Source: Pseudidiomarina gelatinasegens (GTDB lineage: Bacteria > Pseudomonadota > Gammaproteobacteria > Enterobacterales > Alteromonadaceae). Taken from it: a stretch of DNA of 64,000 nt. A model generated the notes under the pieces. It did not search any database, was not told the origin of the DNA, and worked only from the letters and a program-made list of their open reading frames with translations. Below, in pieces: positions 1 through 7,651 of this stretch. The stretch is taken from assembly GCF_004025325.1 (NCBI RefSeq), contig NZ_RSFE01000006.1:1-64000 (forward strand). Reading direction: 5' to 3'. Numbering within the stretch: position 1 is the first letter of the stretch; every line of letters begins with the position of its first letter. Both the position numbers and the translations under genes were made by a program.

Positions 1-127
1 GCTGAGTAAGCACTTTTGTGGATCACTTTGTAGTCGGCGTCTGAAGTATAAAATTAGCTAAGGGTGGATCACTTTTACTCCGTTGTTTTTAGGACAAAAG
101 TGGATCAGTTTTCACCCGTTGTTGACA
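1..127. mobile_element. Probable IS21-type insertion sequence end
   Basis: Three copies of a 12-base unit gtggatca(c/g)ttt lie at 18-29, 64-75 and 100-111, and the block ends with tgttgaca at 120-127. Arrays of such repeats just inside a TGTTGAC-like tip are typical of some IS21-family elements, where they are the multiple terminal transposase-binding sites. No transposase gene is visible, because the element would continue left of the window. The array reaches into the last codons of the helicase gene, so the insertion may have replaced that gene's original stop. The family name is inferred from repeat layout only. Confidence 0.55.
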
Positions 128-1968
128 CCGTCTATCACTTCGACTCCAGCAGGAGCTAATAATTGCTGTATCCAGCCTATGGAGCTTCCTCGTTCAACAC
201 ACTGTGAGAAAAATGCACGCTGCTTTGCCCTCGTAAACGCAACAAAAAAGGTGTTTAGTTCTTCATCTCGTTGCGGCGTGAGACTCCACCAAGTTTGATT
301 ATCGAGTCCGTAAAATATCATGGTATGAAATTCAAGCCCTTTGCTTTTATGGACGGTCATCAGAGCAACTTGACCAATGCCCTCAAACTCATCCAGAGCT
401 TCCGTCCAGCTACTACTATGTTCTGCACACTCTTTCAAAAGTGTGACAAACCCCCTCCAGACCCTCTCAAAATCTCTTTCTCGCTGATATGCCGGATACG
501 ATTGTCTTAGCGTGGCAGAACCGATAAATTCAAGAAGCATGCCGGCAATTGCTTCAGCCGAATCCGCTGCAGGTTGGCTACGTGCTACCTCTGCCCTTAA
601 CTGGCCGACGAACGCTTCAAGCTTAAAAAGTAATCGTTCCTGCGAGATATCACTATCGGGGTCAGGAGCCTCCAGAAACATATAGCTCTGCTGAGCGAGC
701 GCCCAATTGTCTGGGCTTCGGTATGTCGCTCCCAAGCGAAGTAAAGGAACGAATATCTTGGTTAGCTCTTCCCCAAGCAGATCCTGTATTTGAATTTCAC
801 CAATTGACCGCGCAGCATTTCTGATCCGAAGGCCTCGAGCTGTAAAAGCAGGAGCTATCTCATCCTCCACCTGATCTGCTCGCATTCTGACAAGAATCGC
901 AACATCATGTGCTTCAACACGCCCTGACTGCACCTCACGGCTCACCCATTCTGCGAGATAATTGTTCTCTTCATCTATGCTCCGAAATTGCCAGATTGCA
1001 GAAATATCTCCTTCGATCTCGCGAGTCCCTTGTGCCCGCGCCTGTTCTACATGGCCATCTATCCGCCGGGCTATCTCATGCTGAATACGAACCAAGTCCT
1101 CGTGTGACCGCCAGTTAGAAAGTAAGGTAATACGCCTAGCTTCAAAATCGTTTTCAAACTGGTCGAAAGCATCGTTCATGGCTCCTGCCCACCCCATGAT
1201 ACGCTGCTTATCATCGCCAACTGCTGTGAAAACAGAATCGCTACCATCAAATGCCGTAAGCAGCATATCGTACTGGGCATAAGTAGTATCTTGGTATTCA
1301 TCAAGAAAGACTATGGGATAGGTTGCCTGTAAGGCTCGGCGGATATATGAGTTTTCTTGCAACAGCAGCTTTACAAGTCTGTTGATCATCGGGAAAGACA
1401 GAGATATCTCATCATCCCCGAAAAGTTGTTCTTGCCAGTAATTTGCTAATGCACGATTTATTTCCGAACCACTTGAGATGTCAACTGGTAGGTCTGCCAG
1501 AGGTATTGCTTTTTCTAGTTGCTGAGCGCTCACTCTGTGATAGCTATGACGCTCGATAAAATCCTCGTAATCTCTACGAAACGGAGTAACGATCTGATAG
1601 GTGCCAGGTGCATTGAAGGGCTCTGGTAACGCAGGACGGAACCGATCCAGAAGTCCTTTGGTAAAAGCATCAAAAGTCATTGAATCAAAACGCCGCGCCT
1701 GATCTTTAGGACAACGTTTCGCAACCCTCTCTGTAAGGTTACGTGCTGCATCTTTTTTAAAGCTAATTGCTAGAATTCGTTTGGGGGCCGGACAAATTCC
1801 TGTTTGAAGAAGATAGGTCGCCTTTTGTGCTAAAAACTCGGTTTTTCCAGCACCAGCGCCAGCGGTAACGAGGACGCTGATGTCATTCTGCCGTAAAGCT
1901 TCCCATGCTCGGTTCTCCAGATCCCCAACGCCCTGGGGGACCCAATCCTCCGTGCTTACGCGAGTCAT
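112..1968 (-). CDS. gajB: UvrD/Rep-like superfamily 1 helicase, GajB-like partner of an OLD nuclease
   Basis: This 618-residue protein is a superfamily 1A DNA helicase. All core motifs are visible: Walker A AGAGAGKT (about residues 36-43), DEYQD (223-227), GDDKQRIMGWAGA, a motif IV SNWRS, VHKSKGLEF and a C-terminal VAFTRAKQ. It begins inside the stop codon of the OLD-family gene (ATGA overlap), so the two are translationally coupled. Class 2 OLD nuclease plus UvrD-like helicase is the Gabija anti-phage arrangement, in which the helicase senses or unwinds DNA ends and works with the nuclease. At 618 residues it is longer than the best-studied GajB (about 490). Its last codons run into the IS-like repeats, so the native C-terminus may have been altered. 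Gabija is the best call, but another OLD-helicase system is possible. Confidence 0.75.
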   Translation of the reverse strand: MTRVSTEDWVPQGVGDLENRAWEALRQNDISVLVTAGAGAGKTEFLAQKATYLLQTGICPAPKRILAISFKKDAARNLTERVAKRCPKDQARRFDSMTFDAFTKGLLDRFRPALPEPFNAPGTYQIVTPFRRDYEDFIERHSYHRVSAQQLEKAIPLADLPVDISSGSEINRALANYWQEQLFGDDEISLSFPMINRLVKLLLQENSYIRRALQATYPIVFLDEYQDTTYAQYDMLLTAFDGSDSVFTAVGDDKQRIMGWAGAMNDAFDQFENDFEARRITLLSNWRSHEDLVRIQHEIARRIDGHVEQARAQGTREIEGDISAIWQFRSIDEENNYLAEWVSREVQSGRVEAHDVAILVRMRADQVEDEIAPAFTARGLRIRNAARSIGEIQIQDLLGEELTKIFVPLLRLGATYRSPDNWALAQQSYMFLEAPDPDSDISQERLLFKLEAFVGQLRAEVARSQPAADSAEAIAGMLLEFIGSATLRQSYPAYQRERDFERVWRGFVTLLKECAEHSSSWTEALDEFEGIGQVALMTVHKSKGLEFHTMIFYGLDNQTWWSLTPQRDEELNTFFVAFTRAKQRAFFSQCVERGSSIGWIQQLLAPAGVEVIDGVNNG

Positions 1969-3926
1969 TGATCTACTCCTGGCAGACGGAGCTTATCCTT
2001 AACATATTGAATAAGAGCTCTGAGCTCAGTCGGGGCGGAGGTAGCCAAAGTACCAGTTGTAATACGGGAAAATGCCGCCAAATGAGTTTCAGGCTTACTG
2101 CGGCTCAGGAAAAGATAAGGGTACCATTTAAATGCATCATCATATTCCTCGCTATACAAGGCAAGATTACCACCTGACTTTAGTGTGCTAACTTTTTTGT
2201 TCTGAATAGCCGAGGCACTACTCTGAGGTCCTTGTCCCCCTGGATTGGTAACCTGATAAGCAGTTGGGAATGCACGTAACATGGAAAAGTCGAGATCGAG
2301 AGGATATGAAAAGAAAATGCCTTCATCTCCAAACGCTCTGCACCAAGCCCCCTGTATTCCTTCATTATAAATTTGCTGGTCAGTGACCGTAGCAACATTA
2401 ATTAAATTGCGATTTCCAAAATCATTGCCCACATTAGCCAGATTTTGAATGCAATCGCTCATTACTTTGGCCCCACCATGCCTACGCCCCAAATCAAGAT
2501 CTAGCAATGTAGCATGTGGAATCTCAAGGTCATTAAGCAGCCGCCAGAAATGGGTTACAAAACGTCCCCCAAGTGGCACGATAGGGACGAATGACGGGTC
2601 AAGTGGCACCCCCATCTCTTCGGCTATTTTTGGAATGACTATACGTTCCGAGTCACCTTCTCCCAAAATTACAAATCGCGCAAAATAAAGTTCGGGGTAA
2701 GCCTTAACAGCAAGCCTGACGTAAACACAAGCCTCGTGTCCATTTTCTGGTAAAGTCAGTTTTCGTATCGATGAGCTTTTAGTCCCAAGATCCATACGAA
2801 CATATCTGACTTCTTCGGGCTCTATGCGACTTAGAATTGCCGGTGAATGACTGGATATAAGAACTTGTGCAGATGACAGACCGCCTACCTCTCTCGCCTG
2901 CGCGATGATACGAGACAAAAAAAAGGGTGAAAGGCTGTTTTCAGGTTCCTCAATAGCTAAAATCGTTAGATGAACACGACGTAATTTATCATGCTCAAAT
3001 GAACTATCCTCAGCGGGCAAAGTGAAAGCTTCCCGCTCGGTTTCAAGCGTCGCTGCGGTAAGAGCGATATGGAAAAGAGAACGTTGACCGTCACTCAGTT
3101 CGGATAACCTTCGCTCCTGACCTTCTTCATCAGGCGCAAAGGTAAATTCGGCTTTTCGAACAAGCTCTTCAAAACGATTTTCAATCAACCTTAAACGGGG
3201 TTGGCTATCGGTATCGGCTTCATGCACCTGTTGCCATCGTTGTGATAAACGCCTTAACAGAACTCTTAACGGAACTTCTTGTTCGAAATCGGTTTGGATC
3301 TGACTCGCATTTTCAGAACTTGCGCCTCTAAATGCCGTCGACCATTTTGCAGCCTGCCATAAACGTCCTTTCAGAAGAGCGGTCACCTGTGTTGTCGCAT
3401 CGCGATTGGCTGGTAAATAGATTAGTTGAATAGACGAGCGCTCTACTGCTTGGACTCTAGAACAATCATCCCACTCAAAATTATCATCCAAGGCTCGTAT
3501 CCAGCGAAGGTCCTCTTCAATTGCTCCCTCTGGAGTGCCGTCATCGGTCCAAATTGCTTGTAGTCTTATTCGAGCTTTGAGCGGCTCCCCCTGCGCTGAT
3601 GCGGCCATCTGATTGAAGAATTCTGGAACCGCATCAAGAGGGGTGCCGTTTTGTTCTGCAAGCTCAGGAAAAGCAAGTATCGCTTCAATATACAGGCTGT
3701 CGCCAGACTGAAGCTCCTGCCGGTCAGGAAGTACGTGAAAATCCCTACGCTTTACCGTTCGCTCAGCTGGCGATGTACCAAACAACCGTGACACTGCTTG
3801 TAGCACTGCCGTTTTTCCAGAACCATTTCCTCCGACAAGCGCCGTCAGCACTTTCTCAAAATTGAGCTCGACAGCCTGATTTCCAAAACAACGAAAATTC
3901 TGTAGTCTTATCTTTTCGATTTTCAT
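1965..3926 (-). CDS. gajA: OLD-family ATPase with TOPRIM nuclease domain, GajA-like
   Basis: This 653-residue protein joins an SMC/ABC-type ATPase to a TOPRIM nuclease. Visible are Walker A GGNGSGKT (32-39), ABC signature LSDGQRS (277-283), Walker B ILAIEEPEN (322-330), the H-loop SSHSP (about 358-362), then TOPRIM residues GEGDSE (about 422-427) and DLDLG (476-480), so both active sites look intact. This is the class 2 OLD layout found next to UvrD-like helicases in Gabija. A longer frame opens at 3971 with a TTG, but the ATG at 3926 starts directly at the canonical MKIEKIRLQNFR, so I use it. It is first in the operon and overlaps the helicase by four bases. Confidence 0.8.
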   Translation of the reverse strand: MKIEKIRLQNFRCFGNQAVELNFEKVLTALVGGNGSGKTAVLQAVSRLFGTSPAERTVKRRDFHVLPDRQELQSGDSLYIEAILAFPELAEQNGTPLDAVPEFFNQMAASAQGEPLKARIRLQAIWTDDGTPEGAIEEDLRWIRALDDNFEWDDCSRVQAVERSSIQLIYLPANRDATTQVTALLKGRLWQAAKWSTAFRGASSENASQIQTDFEQEVPLRVLLRRLSQRWQQVHEADTDSQPRLRLIENRFEELVRKAEFTFAPDEEGQERRLSELSDGQRSLFHIALTAATLETEREAFTLPAEDSSFEHDKLRRVHLTILAIEEPENSLSPFFLSRIIAQAREVGGLSSAQVLISSHSPAILSRIEPEEVRYVRMDLGTKSSSIRKLTLPENGHEACVYVRLAVKAYPELYFARFVILGEGDSERIVIPKIAEEMGVPLDPSFVPIVPLGGRFVTHFWRLLNDLEIPHATLLDLDLGRRHGGAKVMSDCIQNLANVGNDFGNRNLINVATVTDQQIYNEGIQGAWCRAFGDEGIFFSYPLDLDFSMLRAFPTAYQVTNPGGQGPQSSASAIQNKKVSTLKSGGNLALYSEEYDDAFKWYPYLFLSRSKPETHLAAFSRITTGTLATSAPTELRALIQYVKDKLRLPGVDQ

Positions 3927-4079
3927 CCGTGGAAGCCTTTTTAAGAAAGTTATCGCTAGGTTAAGATTCAAAGATCCAGCCTACCTCGTAACGATGCCAT
4001 CTTTATCAATGACAACCCGTTATGTACATCAAAGGCGTAACTTCGTATCACAATAAGCAGAGCCAACAGATATTTCAAT

Positions 4080-4280
4080 CTAGTTGTCCGAAAATGATTC
4101 TAAATCACGCTCCGTAATCCTATCTTCTATCCACTCAACCACCTCGTTTTCAACCCATGCGCTTGCTCGGCCAATTAGCGTGACCGCCTTGGGAAACTTC
4201 CCTTCCGACATCAACTTATAAACCGATGAGCGGCCAAGCCCTGTCATATCCTTGACTTGTGGCAATCTAATTAATCGCAT
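4080..4280 (-). CDS. AlpA-family excisionase/transcriptional regulator
   Basis: This 66-residue protein has the AlpA pattern: an N-terminal RLPQVKDMTGLGRSSVYKLM helix-turn-helix, then FPKAVTLIGRASAWVENEVVEWIEDRI. The family are MerR-like winged-helix DNA-binding proteins that control integrase or excision genes in prophages and P4-like or mobilizable islands. Its presence beside the Gabija-like pair marks this end as an integrative element. No integrase is visible, so it may lie left of the window. A perfect inverted repeat straddles the start codon and could be its own operator. Confidence 0.85.
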   Translation of the reverse strand: MRLIRLPQVKDMTGLGRSSVYKLMSEGKFPKAVTLIGRASAWVENEVVEWIEDRITERDLESFSDN

Positions 4281-4311
4281 GACGTTTCTCTTGTCTTAGT
4301 TCGTCATGCGA
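4275..4311. promoter_or_regulatory. Inverted repeat over the alpA start codon
   Basis: The arms tcgcatgacg (4275-4284) and cgtcatgcga (4302-4311) are perfect reverse complements separated by 17 bases. The left arm contains the alpA ATG (4278-4280 on the minus strand). It could be an AlpA operator or an mRNA hairpin that hides the start codon. The role is inferred. Confidence 0.5.
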
Positions 4312-4744
4312 TGGCCCAGGTCTGTAATTAATTATGTGTCCGTCACCGTCTACTTACGCCGAAAGCGGCACTTACATGCAAGTTGAAGTTCCATCTGCGG
4401 CTCAGCTTTCAGGTGGAGACATAATTTCACGCTGAGCATGATTTCGGGTTCTACAAGAACTTTTTCAATTTTCTGAACTCAGAACGTACAGTCCAATTCG
4501 GAGATTCTGCTATGGCTTGTCGACGTTCAAAACGATTGAAAAAATTACTTCGCGCAGCAAGTCGGAGAGGAATCATGCCGAGTCTGATGGCGACAACGCG
4601 AGCAAATAAACCAGCCCGAGTCCTCAACCGAGGACAAGCTGGATTCATGGATGGTTGTCATCAACCTAGTTCGAATATCAGATGGGCTACGTCTAAGTAG
4701 ATTCTATGCAATGTTAGAAGTGAAACCTACAGTAAAACCATAGG
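4312..4744. other. Island-chromosome junction region, no recognised gene
   Basis: This stretch lies between alpA and the 3' end of yicC. It contains a small open frame on the minus strand (4451-4648, 65 codons, Arg-rich, with the segment RLGMIPLRLAARSNFF) and an overlapping Arg/Lys-rich frame on the plus strand. Neither has a clear ribosome binding site or a family I recognise. A short hairpin gtcctc-aacc-gaggac lies at 4620-4635. If the island is inserted at yicC, its attachment site should lie close to 4745. I cannot name the repeat because the other end is outside the window. Confidence 0.4.
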
Positions 4745-5608
4745 TTATTCTATATTCTGAATCTGCTCCCGCATCTGCTCAATCAACACCTTCAACTCAA
4801 CCGCGGCGGCAGTGATATCCGCATTAATCGACTTCGAGCCCAAGGTATTCGCTTCGCGGTTAAACTCTTGCATCATAAAGTCTAAACGGCGGCCGCAGGC
4901 GCCACCTTTGCGCAGAATTTTGCGGGTTTCAACAACGTGGGCGTTTAAGCGGTCTAGCTCTTCGGCTACGTCCACTTTCTGCGCCAGCATCACCATTTCA
5001 GCTTCAAGGCGGGCTGGATCAAGCTCTACTTTCGCTTCTTCGAAGCGTGCGAACAGCTTGTCGCGCTGCCATTGCAGTACTTCTGGCATGTGGCCGCGCA
5101 CGAACGTAACTTGCTCAGAAATGCCCTCTAGGCGCGTTGCAATCATGCCTTCTAGCGCCTTGCCTTCGCTGCCACGGTTGGCAATAAATTCTTGTAGGCA
5201 GGCTTCAAACGCGCTCAAAATGTCGGCTTGAATGGTGTCCATGTCTTCTTCTTGCTGGGCAACCACGCCAGGCCAGCGTAATACGTCTAACGGGTTCAGC
5301 TGGGCGCTTGAGCTTTGGTTGGCCACCCAATTAGCCGATGAAATAACGCTGCGCGCCAGCTCTTCATTTAAGCTCAGCCCGCCTTCGGCTTTTTGTTCAA
5401 TGTGTAAGCGCAGGTTGCACTCCACTTTGCCGCGTTGCAGTTGCTTGCGCAGCCTGTCGCGCAAGCTGTTTTCCATAGAACGAATTTGTTCTGGCAAGCG
5501 AAAGTACGTTTCTAAAAAGCGTTGGTTTACCGAGCGCATTTCCCACGTTGCTGTGCCCCATTCGGCTTTTAGTTCGTGGCGCGCGTAGCCGGTCATTGAT
5601 TGAATCAT
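4745..5608 (-). CDS. yicC: YicC/YloC family endoribonuclease
   Basis: This 287-residue protein is the same length as E. coli YicC and carries the family start MIQSMTGYAR and end LKVLIEQMREQIQNIE. The family (YicC-like N-terminal domain plus DUF1732) has been reported to be an endoribonuclease affecting stability of small RNAs and transcripts. The start is supported by an aagga ribosome site just upstream. It is divergent from the HTH gene and rph. The 3' end of yicC is a documented integration site of mobilizable islands related to SXT/R391 systems. Here the coding sequence is complete up to a TAA at the island boundary. Confidence 0.95.
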   Translation of the reverse strand: MIQSMTGYARHELKAEWGTATWEMRSVNQRFLETYFRLPEQIRSMENSLRDRLRKQLQRGKVECNLRLHIEQKAEGGLSLNEELARSVISSANWVANQSSSAQLNPLDVLRWPGVVAQQEEDMDTIQADILSAFEACLQEFIANRGSEGKALEGMIATRLEGISEQVTFVRGHMPEVLQWQRDKLFARFEEAKVELDPARLEAEMVMLAQKVDVAEELDRLNAHVVETRKILRKGGACGRRLDFMMQEFNREANTLGSKSINADITAAAVELKVLIEQMREQIQNIE

Positions 5609-5658
5609 TGGTATTCCTTGTAAGCTTTATATGGTCATAGTTTAACACTGTTCGTTAC

Positions 5659-5673
5659 GTCGTACAGTACGAC
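5659..5673. promoter_or_regulatory. Perfect 15-base palindrome between yicC and the HTH gene
   Basis: The sequence gtcgtac-a-gtacgac is a perfect palindrome with a single central base. It lies in the 213-base divergent intergenic region, about 50 bases upstream of yicC and 150 upstream of the HTH regulator. It could be the operator of the HTH protein at 5822. Nothing else in the sequence confirms this. Confidence 0.4.
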
Positions 5674-5762
5674 TATTTCGCACACTCAATTACGTTCGCC
5701 TAAAGGCTAGGTAGATGCTCAAATAATCTTGCTTAAATTGATTATCATCTGGTGATATTTAT

Positions 5763-5822
5763 ATGGATATAGATTATACTATCGCGGCGCTGCTGAAGGC
5801 ATATATGAAGGAGACTCACTGA
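5763..5822 (+). CDS. Possible 19-residue peptide coupled to the HTH gene
   Basis: An ATG at 5763 opens a frame (MDIDYTIAALLKAYMKETH) whose TGA overlaps the ATG of the HTH gene as tgatg. Such overlap is usual for translational coupling. It may be a leader peptide, or the tail of a lost upstream toxin-like partner, since this HTH family often follows another small gene. There is no clear ribosome site, so it could also be chance. Confidence 0.25.
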   Translation: MDIDYTIAALLKAYMKETH

Positions 5823-6169
5823 TGGCTATTTTGCACATTGGCGTAAAACCGCAATCTGAAATTCGTGCGCGCCTTATTGCTATTGCTAAAGGCGAGGTGA
5901 AGCCAACTGAAAACGAGCCAAAAGTTTGGTTTCCGTCTATTCGATCACTGGCAGAAGTGCTATCGGACCAGAACCGCGAATTATTAAAACTCATTGCTGA
6001 GAAAGAACCGCAATCACTGAAAGAATTAGCAGAAATTTCTGGACGAGCACCGAGTAATTTATCGCGTTCATTGAAAACGATGTCACATTATGGACTCGTC
6101 AAACTAGAACGACACAACCGAGGTGTTAAACCTGTAGCGGTAGCGACAGAATTTCATGTGCATTTCTGA
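5822..6169 (+). CDS. Small MarR-like winged-helix transcriptional regulator (COG4190-like)
   Basis: The protein has 115 residues. The C-terminal half forms a winged helix: [24 protein letters not shown] (recognition helix) and [16 protein letters not shown] (wing). The N-terminal half ([24 protein letters not shown]) is typical of COG4190/HVO_A0114-type predicted regulators, which often serve as DNA-binding antitoxins paired with a small toxin. No partner gene is intact here. An aggag-like site (gaaggagac) precedes the ATG. It reads towards rph, with 53 bases between. Confidence 0.7.
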   Translation: MAILHIGVKPQSEIRARLIAIAKGEVKPTENEPKVWFPSIRSLAEVLSDQNRELLKLIAEKEPQSLKELAEISGRAPSNLSRSLKTMSHYGLVKLERHNRGVKPVAVATEFHVHF

Positions 6170-6222
6170 TATACTCCTGCGCTATTAATTTTTCAGATAA
6201 ACCTGCTTCGAAGGAGCCAACC

Positions 6223-6936
6223 ATGCGTCCAAGTGGTCGTACTGCCCAACAGATTCGTCCAGTAACTATTACTCGGAATTACACGCGCCACGCCGAAGGT
6301 TCGGTGCTTATTGAGTTTGGTGACACCAAAGTGTTGTGTACCGCCAGTGTGGATAAAAGTGTGCCGCGCTTTTTAAAAGGCAAAGGGCAAGGCTGGGTCA
6401 CTGCTGAATACGGCATGCTGCCACGTTCTACCCATTCGCGCATGGACCGAGAAGCGGCGCGCGGCAAGCAAGGTGGCCGTACTGTTGAAATTCAGCGCTT
6501 AATTGGTCGCTCGCTGCGTGCCTGTGTCGACATGGCCGCATTGGGCGAGAACACCATCACCATCGACTGTGACGTGTTGCAAGCTGACGGCGGCACGCGT
6601 ACTGCGTCAATTACTGGCGCATGTGTTGCACTGGTGGATGCGCTGAACTGGATGCGCAAGCAAGGCATTGTTAAAACCAACCCGTTGAAAGGTTTGGTGG
6701 CTGCGGTTTCTGTGGGCATGTACAACGGTCACGCAGTGGCTGATTTGGACTACCCAGAAGACTCTAAAGCGCAAACCGACATGAACGTGGTGATGACTGA
6801 AGCAGGCAAGTTTATTGAAGTGCAGGGCACCGCAGAAGGCGAACCTTTCTCAAGCGAAGACATGACCGAAATGCTGGACTTGGCCAAGCACGCCATCCGC
6901 GAGCTCATGGACTTGCAAAAGCAAGCCCTTGCATAA
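6223..6936 (+). CDS. rph: Ribonuclease PH
   Basis: RNase PH is a phosphate-dependent 3' to 5' exoribonuclease that trims tRNA precursors. The 237-residue protein is full length. Hallmarks include MRPSGR at the start, [28 protein letters not shown], the Arg-rich [20 protein letters not shown], and [18 protein letters not shown] with the acidic catalytic region. A strong site (gaaggagcc) precedes the ATG. rph-pyrE adjacency is conserved in enterobacteria. Here the 53-base gap holds a copy of the local repeat family. Confidence 0.97.
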   Translation: MRPSGRTAQQIRPVTITRNYTRHAEGSVLIEFGDTKVLCTASVDKSVPRFLKGKGQGWVTAEYGMLPRSTHSRMDREAARGKQGGRTVEIQRLIGRSLRACVDMAALGENTITIDCDVLQADGGTRTASITGACVALVDALNWMRKQGIVKTNPLKGLVAAVSVGMYNGHAVADLDYPEDSKAQTDMNVVMTEAGKFIEVQGTAEGEPFSSEDMTEMLDLAKHAIRELMDLQKQALA

Positions 6937-6989
6937 CGAATAACGAAGCGGACGAACAGCGCAGCGCACGAATAACGAGAAACGTACTT
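6937..6989. repeat. Intergenic repeat copy between rph and pyrE
   Basis: The gap is almost wholly made of cgaataacgaa, cggacgaacagcg and gcgcacgaataacga units. The same units recur at 20350-20460, 53760-53820 and 55685-55800. It looks like a short copy of a REP-like interspersed family. Confidence 0.6.
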
Positions 6990-7634
6990 ATGAAAGCTTA
7001 TCAAAAAGAATTTATTGAATTCGCCATTGAACGTGGCGTACTGAAATTTGGTGAATTTACGCTGAAGTCGGGCCGTACCAGCCCGTATTTCTTTAATGCG
7101 GGGCTGTTTAATCAAGGCTCTGACTTAGCCCGCCTTGGGCGGTTTTATGCTGCCGCGCTGCAAGACAGTGGCGTGCAGTATGACCTGCTGTTTGGCCCAG
7201 CTTACAAAGGCATTCCAATTGCCACCGCAGCGGCAATTGCCTTGTATGACACCTACCAGAAAGACGTGCCGTATTGTTTTAATCGCAAAGAGAAAAAAGA
7301 CCACGGTGAAGGCGGCAACTTGGTGGGTTCACCACTGAAAGGCCGCGTGATGTTGGTTGACGATGTGATAACGGCCGGTACCGCAATTCGTGAGTCGATG
7401 GAAATTGTGCAAGCCAATGGTGCCCAGCTAGCGGGCGTATTGATTGCGCTCGACCGGCAAGAAAAAGGCCAAGGTGAGTTGAGTGCCATTCAGGAGGTTG
7501 AGCGTGACTACAATGCCACGGTTATTAGTATCGTGAAGCTCAATGACGTGATTGCTTACTTACAAAATTCAGCTGACTTTTCTGAATATTTGGACGCGGT
7601 AACTGCGTACCGCGCCCAATATGGTGTTGCATAG
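6990..7634 (+). CDS. pyrE: Orotate phosphoribosyltransferase
   Basis: This enzyme converts orotate and PRPP to OMP in pyrimidine synthesis. At 214 residues it matches the family length. Visible are the N-terminal [20 protein letters not shown]-like motif, [12 protein letters not shown], the loop [14 protein letters not shown], and the PRPP-binding [14 protein letters not shown]. It follows rph in the same direction. I saw no clear UTP-sensing attenuator of the E. coli type in the 53-base gap. Confidence 0.97.
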   Translation: MKAYQKEFIEFAIERGVLKFGEFTLKSGRTSPYFFNAGLFNQGSDLARLGRFYAAALQDSGVQYDLLFGPAYKGIPIATAAAIALYDTYQKDVPYCFNRKEKKDHGEGGNLVGSPLKGRVMLVDDVITAGTAIRESMEIVQANGAQLAGVLIALDRQEKGQGELSAIQEVERDYNATVISIVKLNDVIAYLQNSADFSEYLDAVTAYRAQYGVA

Positions 7635-7651
7635 CTTAGTAAGCTTTAGGC

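Noticed and set aside
3927-3971. TTG-initiated extension of the OLD-family gene
   Set aside because: The 15 extra codons have no ribosome site, and the ATG at 3926 coincides with the canonical start of the ATPase domain.
4812-5231. 139-codon plus-strand frame rich in Ser/Ala/Arg
   Set aside because: It is antisense to yicC, which is a clear conserved gene.
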